DNA of 22,804 bases, from positions 1 to 22,804 of the forward strand of contig CAMWSZ010000007.1 of NCBI GenBank assembly GCA_947177005.1. The letters run 5' to 3'. The DNA is from an uncultured Clostridia bacterium. GTDB taxonomy: Bacteria; Bacillota; Clostridia; Oscillospirales; Oscillospiraceae. Shown piece by piece: positions 7,610-14,109 of this stretch; position 1 is the first letter of the stretch; every line of letters begins with the position of its first letter. Below the pieces are notes generated by a model. That model was not told where the DNA came from, did no database searches, and saw only the letters and a list, made by a program, of their open reading frames with translations. A program made the position numbers and the translations under genes.

Positions 7610-7635
7610 CGGGAGGCCGGCGGGCCTCCCGTTTT
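7610..7635 (+). terminator. Intrinsic terminator of the VanW-family gene
   Basis: Perfect 9-bp GC-rich stem (7610-7618 with 7623-7631), tetraloop GGCG, then TTTTCCC. It lies between two convergent genes and could also slow transcription coming from hemW, although the T run on that strand is poor. Confidence 0.85.
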
Positions 7636-7640
7636 CCCTA

Positions 7641-8849
7641 TTACCGCCCAACCCGGAAATCCCCCCCGGCAGCGGCCTGACGCCGCCGGAATTTTTCCTG
7701 CGCCAGCGCGTCCAGAACCTGTCCGATAATCTGATTGGATACCAGGAATCCCTCCGGCGTGAGACGCCAGCGGTCCCCGGACTGCATCGTGTGGCCGGAA
7801 TGGCAGAGGCGTTCCAGAACCTCCTGAACCGGCGTAAAGGAGAGGCAGAAACGGTTTTCAAACTCCCGGCGCTCAATGCCGCGAACCGTGCGCAGGCCCA
7901 GCATGAGATATTCCAGATCGCGCTCCCGGGGCGGGATGCGTTCGCTCTCCGACAGAATATCGCCGCCCGCTTTGACCCCCTGACAGTATGCAGACAAATC
8001 CCGTACAAAGGCATAGCGGACATCCCCCAGATCGGAGTGCGCCCCGGGACCAAAACCCGCATATTCGCCCAGGGTCCAGTACTTCATATTGTGGCGGGAG
8101 GCAAAGCCCGGACGGGCAAAATTCGAGATCTCGTACTGCTCGTAGCCCAGCTGCGCCAGCCGCTCCACGGTCCACAGATACATGTCCGCCTGCTGGCTGT
8201 CATCCGGAATATCCATTTCATTTTGACGGTCCCAGAGGGGCGTTCCCTCCTCAACCGTCAGGCCGTAGCAGCTGAGATGCTCCGGCTCCAGGGCGGCGGC
8301 GTGCTCCACGGTCCGCTGCCATTGGGCAAGGGTTTGTCCGGGCAGGCCGTAAATCAGGTCCAGGGACAGATTTTTGAAACCGGCGGTGCGGGCCGCGCCC
8401 ACGGCGTCCACAGCCTGTCCGAACGTATGGGGACGTCCCAGGGTATGCAGCTCCCCGTCGGAGGCGGACTGGACCCCCAGGGAAATCCGGTTATAACCCG
8501 CCCTCCGCAGGGAACGAAGCGTCCGCCAGTCACCGGCGCTGTCAGGATTGGCCTCCAGCGTGATCTCGGCGTCCCCGGCTACATGGTAATCTTTCAAAAC
8601 GGCCTTCAGCAGACGCCGCAGCCGTCCCGCCCCCAAATAGGAGGGCGTGCCGCCGCCGAAATAGACCGTATCCACCAGATGCGCGTCCGCCAGGGGCGCG
8701 GCCTCCCGCAGGTGGCGGCAGAGCGCGGCCGTGTACCGGTTCATCATTTTTTCCGCGCCGGGCAGCGAGTAGAAGTCGCAGTAAACACACTTGCTTTTGC
8801 AAAACGGGATATGGATATAAAGCCCTAACGGCTTATAGATTTTCTTCAC
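7641..8849 (-). CDS. hemW: Radical SAM heme chaperone HemW (coproporphyrinogen oxidase-like)
   Basis: Cytoplasmic radical SAM protein of 402 aa. HemW proteins resemble HemN but are thought to bind and deliver heme rather than oxidise coproporphyrinogen. Seen: LGLYIHIPFCKSKCVYCDFYS (9-29) with the CxxxCxxC cluster ligands C17, C21, C24; the residue after CVYCD is Phe, not the extra Cys of true HemN, which favours HemW. Also seen are the FGGGTPSYLG SAM-binding loop, EANPDS, GVQSASD and DLIYGLPGQT, and a C-terminal HemN_C-type winged region. The start is GTG 8849 behind GGAGGTGATC, an almost perfect anti-Shine-Dalgarno sequence. It lies 67 bp downstream of an IscR-like regulator, with a candidate promoter in the gap. 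No heme biosynthesis genes are in the window. Confidence 0.92.
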   Translation of the reverse strand: MKKIYKPLGLYIHIPFCKSKCVYCDFYSLPGAEKMMNRYTAALCRHLREAAPLADAHLVDTVYFGGGTPSYLGAGRLRRLLKAVLKDYHVAGDAEITLEANPDSAGDWRTLRSLRRAGYNRISLGVQSASDGELHTLGRPHTFGQAVDAVGAARTAGFKNLSLDLIYGLPGQTLAQWQRTVEHAAALEPEHLSCYGLTVEEGTPLWDRQNEMDIPDDSQQADMYLWTVERLAQLGYEQYEISNFARPGFASRHNMKYWTLGEYAGFGPGAHSDLGDVRYAFVRDLSAYCQGVKAGGDILSESERIPPRERDLEYLMLGLRTVRGIERREFENRFCLSFTPVQEVLERLCHSGHTMQSGDRWRLTPEGFLVSNQIIGQVLDALAQEKFRRRQAAAGGDFRVGR

Positions 8850-8877
8850 CCCGGATCACCTCCACAGTCTGCCCGTT

Positions 8878-8906
8878 ATTTTACCCGAAACCGCCGCCCT
8901 CTACAA
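8878..8906 (-). promoter_or_regulatory. Candidate promoter of hemW
   Basis: Minus strand: -35 TTGTAG (8901-8906), 17-bp spacer, -10 TAAAAT (8878-8883). It lies inside the 67-bp gap after the Rrf2 gene. The -35 is weak (three of six consensus bases). Confidence 0.45.
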
Positions 8907-8916
8907 GCAAAAACCG

Positions 8917-9348
8917 TCATATGATATAAAAATCTCCGGGCTCCTCCGCCTGCATCAGATCCGCGACCGTGTACCGGTCCAGATATTCGTCAATGGTCCT
9001 TTGCAGGCCCTGCCACAGCTCCCGGGTCCGGCATGAGCTGCTCCGGGTACAGGGCGGGGCGTCCTGTTCCAGGCAGGCAATGGGCGCAAGTGACCCTTCT
9101 GTCAGATGCAGAATGTCCCGCACCTTGTACCGTTCCGGCGGGCCGCTGAGACGGTAGCCGCCGCCCTTGCCCCGCAGGCCGGTCAGAACGCCGCCCTTGA
9201 CCAGCGTTTTCACGATGCTCTCCAGATATTTCTCCGATATTTCCTGACGCCGTGCGATTTCCTTCAGCGGCACGTAGTCCTCCGACTGATGCTCTGCCAT
9301 GTCGATCAGAACGCGCAGCGCGTAGCGTCCCTTTGTTGAAACCAGCAT
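8917..9348 (-). CDS. Rrf2/IscR-family transcriptional regulator with three conserved cysteines
   Basis: Probable DNA-binding regulator, 143 aa. The N-terminal winged helix-turn-helix carries the family hallmarks STKGRYALRVLIDMA (4-18), KEIARRQEISEKYLE (29-43) and the wing LRGKGGGYRLS (58-68). Three cysteines, C92, C100 and C106, sit in the loop where IscR (C92, C98, C104) ligates an iron-sulfur cluster, although the first spacing is seven rather than five residues. This suggests Fe-S or redox sensing; CymR-type regulators lack this triad. ATG 9348 is preferred to an upstream frame start because AGGAGG lies just before it and the protein then begins with the family's MLVSTKGRYAL. It is transcribed from the promoter at 9382-9410, upstream of hemW. 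No isc or suf genes are adjacent, so its targets are unknown. Confidence 0.9.
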   Translation of the reverse strand: MLVSTKGRYALRVLIDMAEHQSEDYVPLKEIARRQEISEKYLESIVKTLVKGGVLTGLRGKGGGYRLSGPPERYKVRDILHLTEGSLAPIACLEQDAPPCTRSSSCRTRELWQGLQRTIDEYLDRYTVADLMQAEEPGDFYII

Positions 9349-9381
9349 AAACAGAAACCTCCTCTCTGTTTTCACCAACCT

Positions 9382-9410
9382 ATTATACAACAGTTTTTAT
9401 GGGATTTCAA
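9382..9410 (-). promoter_or_regulatory. Sigma-A promoter of the Rrf2-family regulator
   Basis: Minus strand: -35 TTGAAA (9405-9410), 17-bp spacer, -10 TATAAT (9382-9387), about 34 bp upstream of the start codon. Rrf2 proteins often bind over their own promoter; I could not identify a convincing operator by eye. Confidence 0.8.
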
Positions 9411-9457
9411 TAGACAGCTTTTATCCATCCCGCATCCTAGAATGAGAACGCAGGAAA

Positions 9458-9491
9458 GCCGCTTTTGCTGGCAAATATCAGCAAAAGCGGC
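9458..9491 (-). terminator. Stem-loop terminator after the SSB-like gene
   Basis: Perfect 13-bp inverted repeat (GCCGCTTTTGCTG with CAGCAAAAGCGGC, 9458-9470 and 9479-9491), 8-nt loop, starting 10 bp past the stop of the SSB-like gene. The minus-strand T run after it is short (TTTCC). Confidence 0.7.
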
Positions 9492-9501
9492 CTTTGCAAT
9501 T

Positions 9502-10122
9502 TTATGAATTTTCCTCCTCATCCTCCAGCAGGTGCATCACGCTGACCTCAAAGGCGGTCCGTTCCGTGGGAACCCCGTCAATCACCTTTGTATAGATCCT
9601 GCTCTGTACGCGCCCCTCCAGCGCCAGGGGCGTCCCGACCTCCATCCGGCCCGTCAGCATGGCGACTTGTCCCCAGGCGATGCAGGGGAGATAATCCGCC
9701 CGGCCGTACCGCCGGTTCACCGCCAGCATCATGTCCGAAATGCACCGTCCCAGGGGCGTCCGGCGCAGCACCGGCGGCTTGCAGATCACGCCCCGCAGCC
9801 GGATATTGTTCAGGTCGTCCCCGTTATCCGACGGCTCCAGCGCGTGGGCGAACACAGAGATGACCAGCCTGCTGCCCTGTCCGCTCTTGTTGTTGAAGGA
9901 ACGCAGCTGCCCCCGGATCTCCAGCCGCCTGCCCTCCAGAGGCCGGCGGTCCTCCAGCTGCTCCTCCGGAACAATGACATGGAGCGTGTCAAACTGTCCG
10001 GAAAGGCGCTGTACGGCAAAGGGAAACCGGTAAAAGCTCTGTCCGTGGTTCTCATGGGATAAAATCGGTTCGCTGACTGCGGTCCCCCGCAGCTGGACCA
10101 TGTTGCGTGTATCATCCATCAT
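9502..10122 (-). CDS. Tandem OB-fold single-stranded-DNA-binding-like protein
   Basis: About 206 aa with two SSB-like oligonucleotide-binding folds in a row. The first (about 8-95) runs from VQLRGTAVSEP through FYRFPFAVQR to LRSFNNKSGQGSRLVISVFA; the second (about 106-198) from NIRLRGVICKPPVLR through DMMLAVNRRYG and LPCIAWGQVA to the end. The second repeat keeps the typical SSB order of strands, including the ADYLPCIAWG segment. The tail is acidic (EDEEENS) but lacks the DDDIPF-type tip that binds partner proteins in housekeeping SSB, so this is an accessory SSB- or PriB-like protein, not the main ssb. Two adjacent ATGs (10122 and 10119) lie just behind AAGG; a start at 10134 has no ribosome-binding site. 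It sits alone between two stem-loops. Confidence 0.75.
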   Translation of the reverse strand: MMDDTRNMVQLRGTAVSEPILSHENHGQSFYRFPFAVQRLSGQFDTLHVIVPEEQLEDRRPLEGRRLEIRGQLRSFNNKSGQGSRLVISVFAHALEPSDNGDDLNNIRLRGVICKPPVLRRTPLGRCISDMMLAVNRRYGRADYLPCIAWGQVAMLTGRMEVGTPLALEGRVQSRIYTKVIDGVPTERTAFEVSVMHLLEDEEENS

Positions 10123-10191
10123 ATGTACCTTCATCCATCGTAGTCCGGTACGGCGGAACCGCCCGGCTGTACAACCATATGAAAACATTCC

Positions 10192-10205
10192 CCGGAATAT
10201 TCCGG
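10192..10205. promoter_or_regulatory. Palindrome upstream of the SSB-like gene, possible operator
   Basis: Perfect 14-bp palindrome CCGGAATATTCCGG, about 70 bp upstream of the SSB-like start. A weak minus-strand promoter candidate, ATGACA (10220-10225) with GAATAT 17 bp later, would place its -10 inside the palindrome. No better promoter was found in this 153-bp gap. Confidence 0.3.
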
Positions 10206-10239
10206 AAATCAGCCGCCCCTGTCATGCGCCCCGTTTTAC

Positions 10240-10270
10240 AAATAGAGACGCGCCGTCCGGACGCGCCTCT
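10240..10270 (-). terminator. Terminator of the peptide transporter operon
   Basis: Stem of 11 bp including two G-U pairs (10244-10254 with 10260-10270), loop of five, just past the last permease stop. It is followed on the minus strand by ATTTGTAAAA, a weak T run. Confidence 0.6.
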
Positions 10271-10275
10271 GTATT

Positions 10276-11157
10276 TTATAGATTGCTTTGTTTTCTGTTT
10301 TTTCGCAGGAAGCTCCCGATATCCGTGATGCACAGCAGGGTCACGACCAGAAACGCCCCCGGCGCCAGGATGATCCACCACGCATTGCTCAGCAGGGCTT
10401 TCTCCGACAGAGACAGCATACTTCCCCAGGAGATGATTTCCAGCGGAAGCCCGATGCCAATAAAGCTCAGCGTGGACTCCGACACAATCGCTGTACGGAC
10501 ATTCATAACGGCCATAAACATAATAGACGAAATAAAGTTGGGCGTCAAGTGTTTCCACAAAATATGGAAAAATCCGCCCCCCATGCACCGGGATGCCACC
10601 ACATACTCGCTCTCCCGCATCTGCCGCACCTCAGTGCGGACGACTTTTGCGATGCTGGTCCAGCCGGTGACGCCGGTGACCAGCGAAATGCTCCAGATAT
10701 TGGCGTCCCCAAGGGCCGCCTGAATCAGAATCACCAGCAGCAGGTTCGGGATACTGAGGATGATTTCGGCGGCACGCATTAGAACTGCATCCAGCCACGC
10801 CGGGGCCATTCCGCTGAGGGAGCCGAACACCACGGCAATAACGGTGGAAACCGCGGTGGACAGGAAACCAATCAGCAGGGATACGCGCCCGCCGTACCAG
10901 ATCATGGAAAAGATGTCGCGGCCCATTGTGTCCGTACCGAATAAAAATTCCCGGTCCGGCGGGCGGCTGTAGTTGACCAGATCCATATACGCCGGGTCCT
11001 TTGTCATCACGGCGCCGCAGAACAGGCACCCCAAAACAATCACTGCCAGCACCCCGGCGGCCACCACCGGAAAATCTTTCCGCCGTTTCACGGGGACCGC
11101 CGTGCGCATTTCCGCCGGGGGCCGAATCCCGACCTGTACAAATTTATCCTCATTCAT
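10276..11157 (-). CDS. Peptide ABC transporter permease (DppC/OppC type)
   Basis: Inner-membrane subunit, 293 aa, of a peptide or nickel-type importer. A hydrophilic N-terminus (1-28) precedes the first membrane helix (about 30-51). The conserved FLFGTDTMGRDIFSMIWYGGR block (71-91) marks the OppC/DppC side, followed by further helices. The cytoplasmic EAA loop that contacts the ATPase is EYVVASRCMGGGFFHILWKH, and the late signature TLSFIGIGLP is also present. ATG 11157 has GGAGG nine bases upstream and overlaps the end of the other permease gene by 8 bp. It is the last gene of the five-gene operon, with a stem-loop directly downstream. Subunit type is clear; substrate cannot be told from this subunit. 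Confidence 0.93.
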   Translation of the reverse strand: MNEDKFVQVGIRPPAEMRTAVPVKRRKDFPVVAAGVLAVIVLGCLFCGAVMTKDPAYMDLVNYSRPPDREFLFGTDTMGRDIFSMIWYGGRVSLLIGFLSTAVSTVIAVVFGSLSGMAPAWLDAVLMRAAEIILSIPNLLLVILIQAALGDANIWSISLVTGVTGWTSIAKVVRTEVRQMRESEYVVASRCMGGGFFHILWKHLTPNFISSIMFMAVMNVRTAIVSESTLSFIGIGLPLEIISWGSMLSLSEKALLSNAWWIILAPGAFLVVTLLCITDIGSFLRKNRKQSNL

Positions 11158-12139
11158 CCGGTTCCACCTCCGGTCCCTGCCGCATCCGCGGGTCCAGATA
11201 TTCGTTGACCACCTGCGCGATGATGCTGCATAAAATCACGGTCATTCCCGACAGAATGCTCAGCACCATCAGCAGATTGTAGTCGTGATACCGTGCGCTC
11301 TCGTAAGACAGCGTCCCCAGGCCGGGATAGGAAAAGACGGTCTCAACAATATACGTTCCGCCCAGGATATGCGGGACGGAGATTGCCATAATGCTGAAAT
11401 AGGAGGGCAGAATATTCCGCAGGCAGTGCCGGAACAGCACCGTCCGTTTCCCCAGCCCCTTCGACCGCGCCAGCAATACATACTCGGCCCGGACCTCCTC
11501 CAGAAGTTTGTTGCGGATCATGTACGCATAATACCACAGGTGCTCCAGCACCACAACCGCCAGCGGCAAAATCAGATGCCGTATCCGGTCGCTCAGACTG
11601 CCGCCCTTCCCTACGGAATACGCACCGCTGCTGGGCAGTATCCGCAGCGTGACGGCAAAAATCAGGATGAACACCAGCGCCAGCCAGAATTCCGGGATGC
11701 AGCTGCTGATTGTCCCCACCCGGCACAGAATCCGGTCCGGCAGACGGTCCTCGAACCACGCGCAAAAAATCCCCAGCAGTATAGCCAGACCAAAAATAAT
11801 CAGGAAACCAGCGCCGCCGAGCAGCAAAGTATTGGCGGCGCGTCCGCGAATGACCTCCAGCACATCGGTTTTGTACTTGTAGGAGATCCCGAAATCGCCG
11901 TGTAAAGCACCCTCCAGCCAGCGGATGTACTGGACGTAAACAGGGGCGTTCAGACCCAGTTTTTCCTCCGCCCGCGCCCGCTCCTCCACTGTCATTTTTT
12001 CGGCGCGTTCGCCGTAATAGGATATCAGCGGGTCGCCCGGGGCCAGGCGGGACACATAGAATACGGCCAGCGACAGCAGCAGTACGCTGAGCACAAAGAC
12101 CAGCGCCTTCTGCGCCGCATATAAAAATGGATGCCTCAC
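11150..12139 (-). CDS. Peptide ABC transporter permease (DppB/OppB type)
   Basis: Inner-membrane subunit of 329 aa with about six helices, pairing with the DppC-type permease. Seen: first helix (about 11-30), then SRLAPGDPL (30-38), typical of the family. The periplasm-facing loop carries YIRWLEGALHGDFGISY (71-87), the EAA loop to the ATPase spans about 219-242 (EYVLLARSKGLGKRTVLFRH), and the closing part includes ETVFSYPGLGTL (266-277). The frame is open to an ATG at 12157, but GTG 12139 is chosen: AAGGAGG lies seven bases upstream and the GTGA overlaps the stop of the preceding ATPase gene by four bases, a classic sign of translational coupling. Confidence 0.92.
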   Translation of the reverse strand: MRHPFLYAAQKALVFVLSVLLLSLAVFYVSRLAPGDPLISYYGERAEKMTVEERARAEEKLGLNAPVYVQYIRWLEGALHGDFGISYKYKTDVLEVIRGRAANTLLLGGAGFLIIFGLAILLGIFCAWFEDRLPDRILCRVGTISSCIPEFWLALVFILIFAVTLRILPSSGAYSVGKGGSLSDRIRHLILPLAVVVLEHLWYYAYMIRNKLLEEVRAEYVLLARSKGLGKRTVLFRHCLRNILPSYFSIMAISVPHILGGTYIVETVFSYPGLGTLSYESARYHDYNLLMVLSILSGMTVILCSIIAQVVNEYLDPRMRQGPEVEPDE

Positions 12140-13035
12140 GTCTCCGCCTCCTTCCATACGAGATGTCCCGCGGATACCTCTTCCAGCCGTCCCTCTCCCC
12201 GCAGGCCCTTTCCATCGAATTTCACCAGCGGCCGTGCCCGTTCCTTCCGGGGGTCCGGGATCGGAATCGCCGATAAAAGCGCTTTTGTATATGGGTGGCA
12301 GGGATTGGAAAACAGTTCGGCCGTTGGCGCGAGCTCCACGATTTTTCCGTGATACAGCACCGCCGCCCGGTCACAGAGATAGCGGACCACCGCCAGATCA
12401 TGTGCGATAAACAGAAATGTAAAACCGTGCTCCTCCTGCAAGTGCTTGAACAGATTGATGATCTGCGCTTGAATCGACACATCCAGCGACGCAATCGGCT
12501 CATCCGCCACCAGCAGCTCCGGCTCCATAGACAGCGCCCGGGCAATCGCCACCCGCTGCCGCATCCCGCCCGACAGCTCCGGCGGATATTTGTCCAGATA
12601 GGAGGCGTCCATGCCCACATAGTGGAGCTGGAACTCCGCCTCCGCCCGGCAGGAACCGCGTGGTGTCGTGATATGATTGATCTGCATGGGTTCCGCTATG
12701 ATCTCCGCCGCGGTCATGCGCGGGTTGAGGCTGGAAGCGGAATCCTGAAAAATGATCTGCCGCTGTGTTTGCAGCATTTTTTTGTTGGCGCGGCGCTGGG
12801 CGGCGTCGCACACGTTGACGCCGTTGAACAGGATCTCCCCCTGGGTGGGACGCAGAATGTTCATCACGCACCGGGCAACTGTGGATTTTCCAGACCCGGA
12901 CTCCCCCACCAACCCGAATATTTCTCCTCTTTGCACATCAAAAGAGATGCCGTCCACCGCCCGCAGCACCTGCCTCTTGGACAGCCGGAAGCAGTGCGTC
13001 AAATGCCGGACGGAGAGCAATATATCATCTGCCAT
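12136..13035 (-). CDS. Peptide ABC transporter ATP-binding protein (DppF/OppF type), shortened C-terminus
   Basis: Cytoplasmic ATPase subunit, 299 aa, the second of the transporter's ATPase pair. Seen: Walker A GESGSGKS (44-51), Q-loop IFQDSASSLNPRM (95-107), signature LSGGMRQR (154-161), Walker B LLVADEP (174-180), switch histidine in AHDLAVV (211-217), and HPYTKALLSAIPIPDP (247-262), typical of this family. After that the usual C-terminal domain, with its four cysteines, is missing: the protein ends with a short tail ending EVSAGHLVWKEAET. The frame runs open to 13353 inside the upstream gene, but ATG 13035 follows GGAGGTGG and gives the normal start. It overlaps the upstream ATPase gene by 11 bp and the permease gene by 4 bp. 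Confidence 0.93.
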   Translation of the reverse strand: MADDILLSVRHLTHCFRLSKRQVLRAVDGISFDVQRGEIFGLVGESGSGKSTVARCVMNILRPTQGEILFNGVNVCDAAQRRANKKMLQTQRQIIFQDSASSLNPRMTAAEIIAEPMQINHITTPRGSCRAEAEFQLHYVGMDASYLDKYPPELSGGMRQRVAIARALSMEPELLVADEPIASLDVSIQAQIINLFKHLQEEHGFTFLFIAHDLAVVRYLCDRAAVLYHGKIVELAPTAELFSNPCHPYTKALLSAIPIPDPRKERARPLVKFDGKGLRGEGRLEEVSAGHLVWKEAET

Positions 13036-14041
13036 TCCAGCCACCTCCCACCGGCGGTACGATTTCCGGCGCACGTTCGTCCAGAAGCCACGTCGCGGCA
13101 AAATGGGTATCCGTAATCCGGAACATGGGCGGCATCTCCTCATAATCAACCGCAAGGGCATACTCGTTCCGTTCCGCGAAGGCGTCCCCTCTGGGGGGAT
13201 TGATGAGCGTAGGCGGCATACCGGGAATGGTGTATAGCGGCTCTCCGTCTTTCGCAAAGGAGGGCAGGGCACGCAGCAGTCCCCAGGTATAGGGATGACG
13301 CGGCTCATAAAAAATCTCCTCTGCGGTCCCGATCTCCACGATTTTTCCCGCATACATAACAGCTACCCGGTCCGCAGCTCTGGCCACTACGCCCAAATCG
13401 TGGGATACCAGCACCGCCGCCGTACCCAGCTTTTGCTGGATCTCCCGCAGCAGATCCAAAATCTGTGCCTGTATGGTCACATCCAGCGCGGTGGTCGGCT
13501 CGTCGGCGAACAGCAGACGCGGATTGGAAGCCAACGCAATCGCCATAACACTCCGCTGCCGCATCCCGCCGGAAAAATTGTGGGGATACAGTCCCGCACG
13601 CGCCTCCGGCTGGTCGATGCCCACCAGCGTCATCAGTTCTGCAACCCGCTTTTGCAGGGCCGTTTTGCTGATCTTGGGTTCATGCGCCTGCACCGCCTCC
13701 GCAATTTGACGGCCAATGGTCAGGGTTGGATTGAGGGCGGTCATAGGGTCCTGAAAGATCATGGAAAACATCCGGCCCCGCAGACGCTGCATATCCCGTT
13801 CCCGATACCGGGTGATATCCGCCCCGTCCAACAAAATCTGTCCGTTTTTGATGCTGGCACTGCCCGGCAGAAGCTTCATAATGCTCCTGCACAGCACGCT
13901 CTTTCCGCAGCCCGATTCCCCGACAACCGCCAGCACCTCGCCCTCCTCCAAAGAAAAGGACACATCCCGCACCGCCTGTACCTCGCCGTAACCGGTCATG
14001 AAGCTGACCGACAGATTTTTTACTTCCAGCAGCTTTGCCAT
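13025..14041 (-). CDS. Peptide ABC transporter ATP-binding protein (DppD/OppD type), C-terminal cysteines replaced
   Basis: Cytoplasmic ATPase subunit, 338 aa, full family length. Seen: Walker A GESGCGKS (41-48), IFQDPMTALNPTLTIG (95-110), signature FSGGMRQR (156-163), Walker B LLFADEP (176-182), switch H214, HPYTWGLLRALPS (249-261), then the oligopeptide-ATPase C-terminal domain starting TIPGMPPTL. In most relatives that domain has four cysteines in the pattern GCxFxxRC...C...HxxxC. Here the same framework is kept, but the four positions are D286, N292, D299 and T317. ATG 14041 follows AGGAG. It comes 68 bp after the binding-protein gene, with a small GC-rich hairpin in between. Confidence 0.94.
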   Translation of the reverse strand: MAKLLEVKNLSVSFMTGYGEVQAVRDVSFSLEEGEVLAVVGESGCGKSVLCRSIMKLLPGSASIKNGQILLDGADITRYRERDMQRLRGRMFSMIFQDPMTALNPTLTIGRQIAEAVQAHEPKISKTALQKRVAELMTLVGIDQPEARAGLYPHNFSGGMRQRSVMAIALASNPRLLFADEPTTALDVTIQAQILDLLREIQQKLGTAAVLVSHDLGVVARAADRVAVMYAGKIVEIGTAEEIFYEPRHPYTWGLLRALPSFAKDGEPLYTIPGMPPTLINPPRGDAFAERNEYALAVDYEEMPPMFRITDTHFAATWLLDERAPEIVPPVGGGWNGR

Positions 14042-14066
14042 AAAAAACTCCTAAACGCGGGAAGAA

Positions 14067-14088
14067 GGGGGCCGGATGCCCGGCCTCC
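14067..14088 (-). promoter_or_regulatory. Hairpin between binding-protein and ATPase genes, possible attenuator or mRNA stabiliser
   Basis: GC-rich stem of nine positions with one mismatch (14067-14075 with 14080-14088), loop of four, no clear T run. A stem here in peptide-importer operons commonly lets the binding protein be made in excess over the membrane parts, by partial termination or 3'-end protection. Confidence 0.5.
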
Positions 14089-14109
14089 TTATCCTGCTCC
14101 CATTGATTT

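Noticed and set aside
7791..8828. A 345-codon plus-strand open frame opposite hemW
   Set aside because: Mirror of the radical SAM gene, with no start signal and no recognisable motif.
7641..8849. Oxygen-independent coproporphyrinogen III oxidase (HemN)
   Set aside because: The cluster motif is CKSKCVYCDF, lacking the extra cysteine after CxxC that true HemN has; no heme synthesis genes are adjacent.
13036..13353. A longer start for the DppF-type ATPase inside the preceding gene
   Set aside because: The extra 106 residues read out of frame through the DppD-type ATPase and match nothing; ATG 13035 has a good ribosome-binding site and the normal N-terminus.
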